The notes below the pieces were generated by a model. That model made no database searches and was not told the DNA's origin. It worked only from the letters and a program-made list of their open reading frames with translations. From assembly GCA_005879045.1 (NCBI GenBank), contig VBLV01000159.1, forward strand, positions 1-10,075: a DNA stretch of 10,075 nucleotides. The letters run 5' to 3'. Made by a program: the position numbers and the translations under genes. The stretch is from Methanobacteriota archaeon. GTDB lineage: Archaea; Thermoplasmatota; Thermoplasmata; RBG-16-68-12. Positions 1-5,489 of the stretch are shown piece by piece; position 1 is the first letter of the stretch; each line of letters starts with the position of its first letter.

Positions 1-886
1 TCTTGTCCTGCGTGAAGAACACGACGAACGGAGCCGGGGACGGCAGGTACACGACGACGGCCGCGTCCGTCGTCCACCCGAGCCGGACGTTGTCGAAACC
101 CACGCTGACGGGGCTTGTCGCCGAGTCGGCAAAGAACGCGACCTTGAGATAATACAGGCCTGGGTCCGCAAGGCGGTCATCCGCGAGGAATCGTGGCATG
201 GCCGTCCACGACGTCGGTCCCGTGAAATCGACGAGTCCAATCGCGACTCTCGGATCCGGAGGCGAGTTCGCGCCGTCCACCGCGACGATGAGCCGGCCGG
301 AGGTCAGGCCCCCGGAGATTTCGACGTCGAGATGGACGGCTCCCGTGAAGGGGACCGAGCCGTCGACCCGGAACGCCTGCCACCAATATCCGTGGGCACC
401 CGAGCTGGGTAAGGACATCTCCAGGAAGCCGCCCGGATTGCCGCCGGCGCTTCGATACGTCCCGACCGATCCGGTCCCCAATGGGTCGAAGGTCCAATTG
501 CCGGCGTCGAAGCCGAAGCCGCTGTTCACCGTGTTCCCCGAGCCAATCGCCTGGATTCCCGGGACGACGTATGCGGGGGCGGCCACCAGGGCCGCGAAGT
601 CCGTGATCACGAAGATGATGAAGCCGACCAGGGCGATTGTCCATAGCACCGAGAGGACCGTTCGTCCGCCGGAGGGTGTTGCCGGCGGCCGGTAGGCCCA
701 CGCCGCCGTCGGGAGGCCGCAGCGCGGACAGAAGTTTCCTCGGAACAGGGTGCCGCAGCGCGGGCACGGCCATCCCATCGGCGCGGCGCTCGGGTCAGGT
801 GGGGCGGGCGCGGCGGCCATTGCCGGTGCGCCGCACCGAGGACAGAAACGACCCTCGAAAATCGCGCCGCAACGGACGCACTGCAT
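1..886 (-). CDS. Double zinc-ribbon, single-pass membrane protein with exported beta-sandwich-like domain (partial, 3' end off window)
   Basis: This reading frame stays open for 295 codons from ATG 886 to the left edge, so the C-terminus is missing. Residues 3-18 and 41-56 each form a zinc ribbon: C3-x2-C6-x8-C15-x2-C18 and C41-x2-C44-x8-C53-x2-C56, both followed by Gly. A Pro/Ala-rich linker leads to one membrane helix at about 77-95, possibly to 103. The rest (about 121-271) is Gly/aromatic-rich and looks like an extracytoplasmic beta-sandwich, with SAGGNPGG, GLYYLKVAF and GFDNVRLGW motifs. The same motifs recur in the giant surface protein at 5578-9615. ATG 886 is chosen because a TATA box lies about 28 bases upstream, which suits a leaderless mRNA; an in-frame GTG at 898 is the alternative. 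Zinc-ribbon plus helix proteins are common in archaea. The exact role is unknown; ligand or surface binding is my inference. Confidence 0.82.
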   Translation of the reverse strand, partial: MQCVRCGAIFEGRFCPRCGAPAMAAAPAPPDPSAAPMGWPCPRCGTLFRGNFCPRCGLPTAAWAYRPPATPSGGRTVLSVLWTIALVGFIIFVITDFAALVAAPAYVVPGIQAIGSGNTVNSGFGFDAGNWTFDPLGTGSVGTYRSAGGNPGGFLEMSLPSSGAHGYWWQAFRVDGSVPFTGAVHLDVEISGGLTSGRLIVAVDGANSPPDPRVAIGLVDFTGPTSWTAMPRFLADDRLADPGLYYLKVAFFADSATSPVSVGFDNVRLGWTTDAAVVVYLPSPAPFVVFFTQDK

Positions 887-910
887 CCGTTCGCACACGA
901 GGGCCCCGCG

Positions 911-918
911 CTATTTAA
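911..918 (-). promoter_or_regulatory. TATA box of the zinc-ribbon membrane protein gene
   Basis: The minus strand reads TTAAATAG here, centred about 28 bases before ATG 886. That spacing puts the transcription start at or next to the ATG, so the mRNA is probably leaderless. Confidence 0.6.
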
Positions 919-973
919 TGCTGCGGTGCGCGGCCGCAAGAAAGGCCGTTCTGATCTCGATCCCCCGCGAAGA

Positions 974-980
974 TTTATAT
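974..980 (+). promoter_or_regulatory. TATA box of the small frameshifted gene
   Basis: TTTATAT is one of the best TATA matches in the window. It predicts a transcript starting near 1003 and a leader of about 45 bases that carries a GGAGG at 1035-1039. It lies about 60 bp from the oppositely oriented TATA box at 911-918, so 887-1048 is a divergent promoter region with no gene of its own. Confidence 0.65.
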
Positions 981-1034
981 CGAGTCGGTCGGTTGCGCGG
1001 CCCTCCGTCTCGCGCGGCGGAGGCCCCGCGAACG

Positions 1035-1039
1035 GGAGG
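1035..1039 (+). promoter_or_regulatory. Shine-Dalgarno site fixing start at 1049
   Basis: GGAGG nine bases before ATG 1049 selects this start over the in-frame ATG at 926, which lies upstream of the TATA box. The ATG at 1041 opens only a three-codon frame ending in TGA. Confidence 0.65.
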
Positions 1040-1048
1040 AATGACCGC

Positions 1049-1213
1049 ATGAAGTACGAGGAGAGAGGCCGGCAGAACGCCGACGTGCGGTTCGAGACGA
1101 TTCGGTCGGAGAAGGTCAATTTCGGGCGAAACAATTTCCTCGAGGTCGCGCGGAAACGAGGGACCACCTCCGAAGGGACGAAGGAGTTCATCTCCGTTTC
1201 CCGAGGCTACTAA
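1049..1213 (+). CDS. Small conserved-looking protein, N-terminal 54 residues before a frameshift stop
   Basis: The frame gives 54 residues with a charged N-terminus, then NFGRNNFLEVARK (about 24-36) and EFISVSRGY (46-54), ending at TAA 1211-1213. It has a good TATA box (974-980) and Shine-Dalgarno site (1035-1039), so expression looks real. The end is abrupt: the protein-like sequence continues in the next frame (1212-1361). Deleting one A at 1212-1213 changes TAC-TAA-TCT to TAC-TAT-CTT and reads GYYLPDK straight into that continuation, giving a 103-aa protein. I have a general recollection of small archaeal proteins with an 'NNFLEVARK ... ISISRGYYLPDG ... RFK' layout, but cannot name the family and know no function for it. 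The gene may be a pseudogene, an assembly error, or a site of +1 recoding. Confidence 0.6.
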   Translation: MKYEERGRQNADVRFETIRSEKVNFGRNNFLEVARKRGTTSEGTKEFISVSRGY

Positions 1214-1361
1214 TCTTCCGGACAAGACGGAGCGCTTCAAGCGATCTCTCACGTTCCCCGACGATCCGGACGTCCGCGCGTGCATCGCGGACAAGATCCG
1301 CTCGCTCCAGTCGACGCGGGCGGACGCTCCGCGCTCCGCGAAATCAGACCGGGGCCTTTAA
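1212..1361 (+). pseudogene. Out-of-frame C-terminal half of the small gene starting at 1049
   Basis: From 1212 the +1 frame stays open for 49 codons to TAA at 1359-1361. It reads LPDKTERFKRSLTFPDD, then a short helix-like DVRACIADKIRSLQ and a Ser/Arg/Ala tail. It has no start codon or ribosome site of its own, and it begins exactly where the upstream frame stops. It is best read as the second half of one 103-codon gene split by a single inserted A. The TATA box of the DUF835 gene overlaps its stop codon. Confidence 0.6.
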
Positions 1362-1362
1362 G
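1357..1362 (+). promoter_or_regulatory. TATA box of the DUF835 gene
   Basis: TTTAAG predicts a transcription start near 1385 and a leader of about 33 bases containing a G-rich ribosome site before ATG 1418. It overlaps the stop of the preceding broken gene. Confidence 0.5.
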
Positions 1363-1405
1363 TCGAATCGGGCCCATCCGAGTCAGCCCTTCTGCACGCG
1401 CATTA

Positions 1406-1412
1406 GGGGGGA
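1406..1412 (+). promoter_or_regulatory. Ribosome binding site fixing start at 1418
   Basis: A GGGGGAG run six bases before ATG 1418 supports this start. The longer frame opening at 1280 begins upstream of the TATA box and inside the preceding gene, so it is rejected. Confidence 0.6.
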
Positions 1413-1417
1413 GTATC

Positions 1418-1906
1418 ATGGGCCCATCGCTGAAGCGGGGCCTTGGCTATCTCGCCTTGGACCCAGAGGAGACTGCGGTATCGTTCGTGCGGGTCCTTGC
1501 GGAAGCCCGCACCCCGTTCCTCTGGATCACGTCGCGGCGCTTGTCGGCCCCCCCGGAAGGCGGAGATTTGCTTCGCGTGACGACCCTCTCCGGCGCGATG
1601 GGCACCGCGGACCCGAGGCGGCTCCAAGACCTCCGCACTGCGGCGACGACGTTCTTCGACGAGCGCGGGCCTGGGGCCTTGGTCGTCGATTGCCTCGATC
1701 CCCTCGTCGTCCACTCGGGCGTCGAGCGGGTGCTGCGGTTTGTGGATGACCTCCACGAGGAGACGGCGACCCGGAACGCGCTCCTCGTCGTCTTCGCGGA
1801 TGCGCGCGGGACGAACCCCCGGATGATCGCCTGGCTCGAGCGCGAACTGGACCCGTTCCCGCGGACCGCGAGCGTGCCGCATCCGGAGCAGCACGTGATC
1901 GCGTAG
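1418..1906 (+). CDS. DUF835 domain protein
   Basis: The protein has 162 residues, nearly all one DUF835 domain (about 8-147). It opens with the family-like GYLAL strand (10-14), then PFLWITSRRL (33-42) and LLRVTTLSG (51-59). The buried strand ALVVDCLDPLVVHSG (87-101) is followed by the RVLRFVDDLH helix, LLVVF (122-126) and the WLERELDPF helix (139-147). DUF835 is an archaeal domain often tied to PAS/GAF sensory proteins. It looks like a RecA/KaiC-type fold without a Walker A loop; that fold comparison is my inference, and no P-loop is present here. The protein is cytoplasmic with no membrane segment. It has its own promoter, so it is probably not in an operon. Its stop lies four bases from the stop of the convergent gene at 1911. 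A signalling role is plausible but not shown. Confidence 0.82.
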   Translation: MGPSLKRGLGYLALDPEETAVSFVRVLAEARTPFLWITSRRLSAPPEGGDLLRVTTLSGAMGTADPRRLQDLRTAATTFFDERGPGALVVDCLDPLVVHSGVERVLRFVDDLHEETATRNALLVVFADARGTNPRMIAWLERELDPFPRTASVPHPEQHVIA

Positions 1907-1910
1907 GTCT

Positions 1911-2207
1911 TCACGGACCGAAAATCAAGCCCATCCCGGACGCGGCCTCTTCGTCTTGTGCGCGAAACCGGCGGTAGACGCGTTCCGCTTCCGCGCCCGC
2001 GAGGGCGTGGGCGAGGTCTTTGAGCAGCTCCGTCGCACGCGCGACCCCCGCATCGCTGCCTTCCACGAGGACGTACCGGTCGTCCCCGGGCAAGCTGAGG
2101 CTCTTCGCGTCCCGCGAGGTGATGCTCTGGCGGCTCACGAGGTCGTCCTTCCAGACGACGTCGGCGTGAGAAGCTTGGGCCGCGGGCACGCGGAAGACGC
2201 GGTACAC
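1911..2207 (-). CDS. 98-aa protein of unknown function
   Basis: I do not recognise a named family. The frame starts at GTG 2207, which lies about 27 bases after a clear TATA box (2230-2237), so the mRNA is probably leaderless. The sequence has a short basic/hydrophobic N-terminus (YRVFRVP), a strand RYVLVEG (44-50), a helix to about residue 70, a second charged helix AEAERVYRRF (72-81), and an acidic stretch leading to SGMGLIFGP at the C-terminus. The beta-alpha pattern at 44-66 suggests a small alpha/beta domain. There is no membrane helix or metal motif. The balanced composition and promoter position make it a convincing gene. It lies just downstream of the 53-aa membrane protein on the same strand, but with its own promoter. 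Confidence 0.72.
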   Translation of the reverse strand: MYRVFRVPAAQASHADVVWKDDLVSRQSITSRDAKSLSLPGDDRYVLVEGSDAGVARATELLKDLAHALAGAEAERVYRRFRAQDEEAASGMGLIFGP

Positions 2208-2229
2208 GCCGGCCGCACTGCGGCGTCCC

Positions 2230-2237
2230 TATTAAAA
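2230..2237 (-). promoter_or_regulatory. TATA box of the 98-aa protein gene
   Basis: The minus strand reads TTTTAATA, centred 26-27 bases before GTG 2207. It sits directly after the stop codon (2240-2242) of the preceding 53-aa gene, so the two genes are packed without spare sequence. Confidence 0.65.
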
Positions 2238-2239
2238 GT

Positions 2240-2401
2240 TCATTCGTCTCCGAGGGATCGCATGAACGGAAGGAACAACAGGAACGCACCGATCACGAAG
2301 ACCGCGAGGCCGGTGAACTTGTCGACGGTCCACGCGACCACGACGCCCGCGACCGCGAAGGCCAAGCCGAGGACCGCAAGGAACGCGCGGGCGGCTTCCA
2401 C
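2240..2401 (-). CDS. Small two-helix membrane protein (53 aa)
   Basis: This is a 53-residue protein starting at GTG 2401. Residues 6-26 (AFLAVLGLAFAVAGVVVAW and following) and 29-47 (FTGLAVFVIGAFLLFLPFM) form two membrane helices joined by a tight DK turn, with a charged tail RSLGDE. A TTTAA box at 2425-2429 lies 26 bases before the GTG, which fits a leaderless start and argues against the much longer frame through which this sequence can also be read. Both termini should be on the same side of the membrane. I cannot assign a function. It is divergent from the GAF-PAS gene with only 102 bp between the two start codons, so the two may share control. Confidence 0.68.
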   Translation of the reverse strand: MEAARAFLAVLGLAFAVAGVVVAWTVDKFTGLAVFVIGAFLLFLPFMRSLGDE

Positions 2402-2424
2402 GCCGGATGAAACCGGGGTGCCGG

Positions 2425-2429
2425 TTAAA
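2425..2429 (-). promoter_or_regulatory. TATA box of the small membrane protein gene
   Basis: The minus strand reads TTTAA, centred 26 bases before GTG 2401. It is one half of a divergent promoter pair with the plus-strand box at 2473-2480. Confidence 0.5.
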
Positions 2430-2472
2430 GCGGTTTCGAGGCCGACTCCAACCTGATAACGAGCGGCAAACT

Positions 2473-2480
2473 TTCTTATC
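2473..2480 (+). promoter_or_regulatory. TATA box of the GAF-PAS gene
   Basis: TTCTTATC is a weak TATA-like element centred about 27 bases before TTG 2504. No ribosome site precedes that codon, so a leaderless start is the simplest reading. Confidence 0.45.
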
Positions 2481-2503
2481 GCGTTCGCCCGCATGGGCAG
2501 ACG

Positions 2504-3466
2504 TTGCCGACTCGCGATGAGGTCGACGAAGAGCAAATCCTCGCGGCGCTCCTGGGCGTCGCCGAGATGGCCGGCGACCTGACGGACCCCGAGGAACTCC
2601 TGGCGGCCATCGTGCGCATCACCCCGGGGCTGGTCGGGGTCGACCGGTGCGCCGTCCTCGGGTACGACAAGCAAGCCCGCGAATTCCGGACGCTCGCCGC
2701 GTTCGGCCCCGGCGGCACCCCGACGCCGTTCGAGGGCCTTCGGATTCAGGTCGCCGAGATTCCTCGGCTCGCCCATCGGATCGTGTCGTTGCGGCTTCCG
2801 GCCTTGCTCAAGGAGCCGTCCCCGGAGGCGATGCTGCCGCCGTTCATCCAGAAACGGCTCGGAGTGAGCACCGCCCTCATCGTGCCACTCGCCTGCCGCG
2901 GTCGATTCCTCGGCGGCCTGTGGCTCGACGACACCCGGTCTCCGCACCTGTTCACCTCGACGGAGATCAATGTCGTCCAAGGCATCGCCACGGAGCTCGC
3001 GATCGCCTTGAACACCTCGGAACTCGTGGGGAAGCTCGATCTGGAGCGCCGTCGGTTCGAGGCGCTCGTCACCGCCGTGATGGATGGCCTGCTGATTGTC
3101 GATCGGGACCGTCGTATGGTCCACCTCGACTCCGGTGCAGAGGCGCTCCTCGGCTGGCAGAACTCCGAGATCCGGGGTCGGCGGGTGTATGAGGTCTTCG
3201 AGATTTCCGAGGCCGAAGCCGACGTCGCCTGGAAGAAGGAGCGAGGCGGAGCCGTTCCGGCGGCCAAGGTGCTGAGCCTTCGGGCCCGCGACGGCGTGCG
3301 CGTGTCGTGCTCGGTCCTGCCGATCCTGGTCCGCGATCCGGAGCGGGACGTCCTGCAGGTCCTCTATGCCCTCCGGAAAGCGCCCGGCACGAAGAGCTAC
3401 GCGGAGCGCCTGATGGAATCGCTCTCCGAGGTGCCTCGGGTTCAGCGGGCCGCCCCGCCGGAGTAG
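2504..3466 (+). CDS. GAF-PAS sensor protein without output domain
   Basis: The 320-residue cytoplasmic protein carries an N-terminal GAF domain (about 18-170) with a DRCAVLGYD strand (47-55), the LIVPLACRGRFLGGLWLDD hairpin (125-143) and the closing helix INVVQGIATELAIALN (155-170). A connecting helix (171-190) leads to a PAS domain (about 185-292) beginning FEALVTAVMDGLLIVDRDRRM and including GAEALLGW and the IRGRRVYEVF region. There is no histidine kinase, GGDEF, DNA-binding or other output domain; the last 28 residues are a short tail. It probably binds a small molecule or cofactor and passes the signal to a partner protein, which is inference. The start is TTG 2504, matched to the TATA-like box; ATG 2493 is out of frame. 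The 3' end overlaps the convergent NTPase gene by 25 bases. Confidence 0.85.
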   Translation: MPTRDEVDEEQILAALLGVAEMAGDLTDPEELLAAIVRITPGLVGVDRCAVLGYDKQAREFRTLAAFGPGGTPTPFEGLRIQVAEIPRLAHRIVSLRLPALLKEPSPEAMLPPFIQKRLGVSTALIVPLACRGRFLGGLWLDDTRSPHLFTSTEINVVQGIATELAIALNTSELVGKLDLERRRFEALVTAVMDGLLIVDRDRRMVHLDSGAEALLGWQNSEIRGRRVYEVFEISEAEADVAWKKERGGAVPAAKVLSLRARDGVRVSCSVLPILVRDPERDVLQVLYALRKAPGTKSYAERLMESLSEVPRVQRAAPPE

Positions 3467-4530
3467 ATCAGGAGGCGGATTTCCGCCTTCGTAAAGCGGC
3501 TGTTGGCCCGCAGCGTCTCTTCGTCCTCCTCCCGGATCGCCCGCAGGTAGAGCGGGCATCCTTTCGTGAGGAGGTACACCCGCCGCAGGGCCTCCGGGTC
3601 GATCGTCGGGTGGCCGAGCATCGCACGGCATCCTTCCAGATCGAGCCCCCGGAGGTGCCGCTCCGCGACGAGTCCCGCGTCGACGTCTGATCTCGAGTAG
3701 AAACGGCAGTACGCCGGGGTCGATTCTTGCGCAAGCACGAGGAGCTTGCCGCGACCCCGAGATCCGCGAAGGAAACCGGCGAGCGCGTCGACGACCGGCT
3801 CTTCGACGTCCGCGTAGCCATCCAGCACGAGGAGCTTCCTCTCGCCCGCGAAGACATGCGTGAGCGCGGCGGCGACGGACTCCGCCTGGTCCGGGTCCGA
3901 GGCCCGTTCGCCCGTCGAGCGTGCGAGGGAGTCTGCGAACGACTCGAGATCGGCGCCGGGCCCGACCTCCATCCACGCGGAGCGGGGGACGCCCTCGGCG
4001 AATGCCCAGCCGAGCGCGGTCTTCCCCATGCCGCGGGATCCGTACACGACCGCGATGGGGGCGGCACCCGCCAGCCATCGCCGCAGGAAGGCGAGGTCTT
4101 CGTCACGCTGGAGGAGCGTCGGCCGTTCGAGGTCTGTCACGCGCGGTTGCATCCGTCCGTGCGAGTCGATGGCGGCCAAGGCGGGTAGCGCATGGAGGCC
4201 AAGGTACCGCCGGGCCTCTCCCAGCGTCGTCGCCCGGCCTTCGATTTCCACGTGCGTCGCGTCGACCTCGCCGAGGATTTGCCGAGCGCGGCGCACCCCG
4301 GCCTCCGTTAAAGCATACACGCGGACCTTCCGGGTCCGCCCGAGGAAACGCGCATCCCGCGAATCGACGAACCCTTCGCCCTGGAGGCCTTTCAGCGTCC
4401 GTGGGACGTGGCTGCGGAGGAGCCGGGCGCCTTCCGCGATCCCCGCCTGGGTGGCCTCGCGGCCCGGTTCTCGGATGTTCCAGAAACTATGGAGGTGGAG
4501 CAGGACTCGCTCCGCCGCGGTGAGCTCCAC
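3442..4530 (-). CDS. Winged-helix / STAND-like P-loop NTPase, probable transcription regulator
   Basis: The 362-residue protein starts with a winged-helix domain (about 1-85): a recognition-helix-like HVPRTLKGLQGEGFV (41-55), a basic wing RFLGRTRKVRVYALT (61-75) and a following helix. An NTPase domain follows at about 135-340. It has Walker A GSRGMGKT (164-171), Walker B KLLVLDG (232-238, acidic D237), a second strand KLLVLAQES (262-270) and the TKGCPLYL motif (322-329) typical of STAND/AAA-type ATPases. Archaeal relatives often carry a C-terminal TPR region, which is absent here, so the protein ends soon after the ATPase core. It likely binds DNA and switches with ATP; the target is unknown. 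The start is GTG 4530, about 27 bases after a TATA box (4553-4560). It overlaps the GAF-PAS gene tail-to-tail. Confidence 0.85.
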   Translation of the reverse strand: MELTAAERVLLHLHSFWNIREPGREATQAGIAEGARLLRSHVPRTLKGLQGEGFVDSRDARFLGRTRKVRVYALTEAGVRRARQILGEVDATHVEIEGRATTLGEARRYLGLHALPALAAIDSHGRMQPRVTDLERPTLLQRDEDLAFLRRWLAGAAPIAVVYGSRGMGKTALGWAFAEGVPRSAWMEVGPGADLESFADSLARSTGERASDPDQAESVAAALTHVFAGERKLLVLDGYADVEEPVVDALAGFLRGSRGRGKLLVLAQESTPAYCRFYSRSDVDAGLVAERHLRGLDLEGCRAMLGHPTIDPEALRRVYLLTKGCPLYLRAIREEDEETLRANSRFTKAEIRLLIYSGGAAR

Positions 4531-4552
4531 GAGCGTTCCGATGCGGTCCCGT

Positions 4553-4560
4553 TTACTTAA
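4553..4560 (-). promoter_or_regulatory. TATA box of the winged-helix NTPase gene
   Basis: The minus strand reads TTAAGTAA, centred 26-27 bases before GTG 4530, again consistent with a leaderless transcript. Confidence 0.55.
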
Positions 4561-4566
4561 GTCTGC

Positions 4567-4582
4567 AGCCTGTGATTCTCAC
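4567..4582 (+). repeat. Left arm of imperfect inverted repeat flanking the exported-protein gene
   Basis: AGCCTGTGATTCTCAC here matches, in inverted orientation, AGCCTGATTCTCAC (minus strand of 5475-5488), with only a two-base TG difference. The pair brackets the gene at 4832-5422 and both its intergenic flanks. It could be a shared regulator site or the worn end of an inserted cassette; the sequence alone does not decide. Confidence 0.45.
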
Positions 4583-4780
4583 GCCGTCGCGCCGTAACAA
4601 TTACTTGCGCTGAACGGGGCGGAAATGTACCAATTTCACGAACAGGAAACAGGGCGCCAAGGCTCAGGCCTGCAAGGTTGCGCACCCGATGCCGCGTAGG
4701 TACGGCACGAGTGTCCAGCCGCACTCGAGGCCGAAAGTCACAGATGCACGGTGGGAGACGAATACACTCGAACCTGTCAG

Positions 4781-4787
4781 TTTTAAA
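4781..4787 (+). promoter_or_regulatory. TATA box of the exported-protein gene
   Basis: TTTTAAA predicts transcription from near 4810, giving a leader of about 20 bases that just includes the GGGAGGG ribosome site. Confidence 0.6.
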
Positions 4788-4813
4788 GGAAGGGCTTCAC
4801 CTTCCGAGCCCAA

Positions 4814-4820
4814 GGGAGGG
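4814..4820 (+). promoter_or_regulatory. Shine-Dalgarno site of the exported-protein gene
   Basis: GGGAGGG lies 11 bases before ATG 4832, a slightly long spacing, and supports that ATG as the start. Confidence 0.6.
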
Positions 4821-4831
4821 ACAGCACGAAG

Positions 4832-5422
4832 ATGCGCGCCGCCCCGGCGACATTGGCGGTCGTTGGAGTAGTTGTTGCCCTGTCGTTGCTCGCCTTTGGC
4901 GGCCTCTTTCGTGAACATTCGTCCGTCCCTAAGAACCCGACAGTGACGGAAAACGGGGTGGTCGTGTTTGTCGGGTCCGAGTCCGGGTTCGCGGGCGAGA
5001 CCTTGGCAATACTGAAGTCGCGCTTCAGCGGGCCGACAGTGGAGGTCACTGAACTCGCTAACCTTTCTGCGGCGGCGACAAGGGTAAACGGGTCCTCGGT
5101 CGTGGTCTTCAACTCCGACTGGTTGACGGGCAAAGTCGGAGCGGTCGCTCTGACGGATTTCTTCAAGACGATTCTCCCCTCGCAGGTTAAGATCGTGGCC
5201 CTTGGAGGCCCGACCTCGCTGCTCTTCGATGCGCTCAAACAGGCGAGGGATGGAATCGTTGCCGAGGGGAGGAATCCCGCGTACGATAACCCGCCGCTCG
5301 CGGGCTACAAGCTCAAGCAGGCCACCGGTTGGGACGGCACCGCCTACTACGGCGATTCGATTCTTGTTGGCGTGGAACCGGATGCCAACAGTGCCGCGGA
5401 TTCTATCTCGAACTGGGCGTAG
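4832..5422 (+). CDS. Exported or membrane-anchored protein of unknown function (196 aa)
   Basis: Residues 6-26 (ATLAVVGVVVALSLLAFGGLF) form a signal peptide or membrane anchor after a single Arg, so residues 30-196 should lie outside the membrane. There is no Cys for a lipid anchor. The outer domain alternates hydrophobic strands and helices: GVVVFVGSE (42-50), ETLAILKSRF (56-65), SSVVVFNSDWL (88-98), VALTDFFKTIL (105-115), VKIVALGGPTSLLFDAL (119-135). This suggests a Rossmann- or flavodoxin-like alpha/beta domain, perhaps like class I amidotransferase/ThuA-type folds, but I see no catalytic Cys-His pair and do not assign a family. The tail (150-196) is rich in Tyr, Gly and Asn. It has its own TATA box and ribosome site, and looks less GC-rich than the signalling genes. 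It is bracketed by inverted repeat arms (4567-4582, 5475-5488). Confidence 0.72.
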   Translation: MRAAPATLAVVGVVVALSLLAFGGLFREHSSVPKNPTVTENGVVVFVGSESGFAGETLAILKSRFSGPTVEVTELANLSAAATRVNGSSVVVFNSDWLTGKVGAVALTDFFKTILPSQVKIVALGGPTSLLFDALKQARDGIVAEGRNPAYDNPPLAGYKLKQATGWDGTAYYGDSILVGVEPDANSAADSISNWA

Positions 5423-5460
5423 ACCCGTGAGAACCCCCGCATCTCTGGCGACATCTGCAA

Positions 5461-5483
5461 GATTCTCTCCATAGGTGAGAATC
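5461..5483. repeat. Perfect 7-bp inverted repeat in the intergenic region
   Basis: GATTCTC (5461-5467) and GAGAATC (5477-5483) are exact inverses with a nine-base spacer, starting 38 bases after the stop of the exported-protein gene. It could form an mRNA hairpin, but no T-run follows, so a standard archaeal terminator is unlikely; an operator is the other option. Confidence 0.5.
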
Positions 5484-5488
5484 AGGCT
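5475..5488 (-). repeat. Right arm of imperfect inverted repeat flanking the exported-protein gene
   Basis: The minus strand reads AGCCTGATTCTCAC, matching 4567-4582 except for two missing bases. A further partial copy, GTGAGAA, lies at 5427-5433. Confidence 0.45.
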
Positions 5489-5489
5489 T

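Larger units (their letters stand above)
4531..4831. other. Intergenic region (301 bp) with two divergent promoters and one flanking repeat arm
   Basis: I see no convincing gene here; the frames that cross it overlap real genes or promoters and look random. It holds the minus-strand TATA box for the NTPase gene (4553-4560), one arm of the long imperfect inverted repeat (4567-4582), an imperfect palindrome TGCCG...CGGCA at 4690-4707, and the plus-strand TATA box (4781-4787) and ribosome site (4814-4820) of the exported protein. It is visibly poorer in G and C than the neighbouring genes. No T-run terminator and no RNA fold I can defend were found. Confidence 0.6.

Noticed and set aside
177..1191. 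Several frames of 90-200 codons near the left edge on both strands
   Set aside because: They are shadows of the partial zinc-ribbon gene and the small frameshifted gene, are rich in Arg and Pro, and cross promoters.
2240..4078. A 612-codon open frame on the minus strand
   Set aside because: It runs antisense through the GAF-PAS gene and in another frame through the NTPase gene, with Arg/Gly/Pro-rich sequence typical of shadow frames in GC-rich DNA. Only its last 53 codons look like a protein.
4690..4707. Imperfect palindrome TGCCG...CGGCA
   Set aside because: Arms are only five bases and it is far from both TATA boxes; a chance occurrence is likely in GC-rich DNA.
4664..4918. Minus-strand frame of 84 codons in the 4531-4831 intergenic stretch
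   Set aside because: It overlaps the promoter and start of the exported-protein gene, has no TATA box at a fitting distance, and has a random-looking composition.
5461..5483. Hairpin as a transcription terminator for the exported-protein gene
   Set aside because: No T-run follows, and archaeal termination depends mainly on T-runs; kept only as an inverted repeat.
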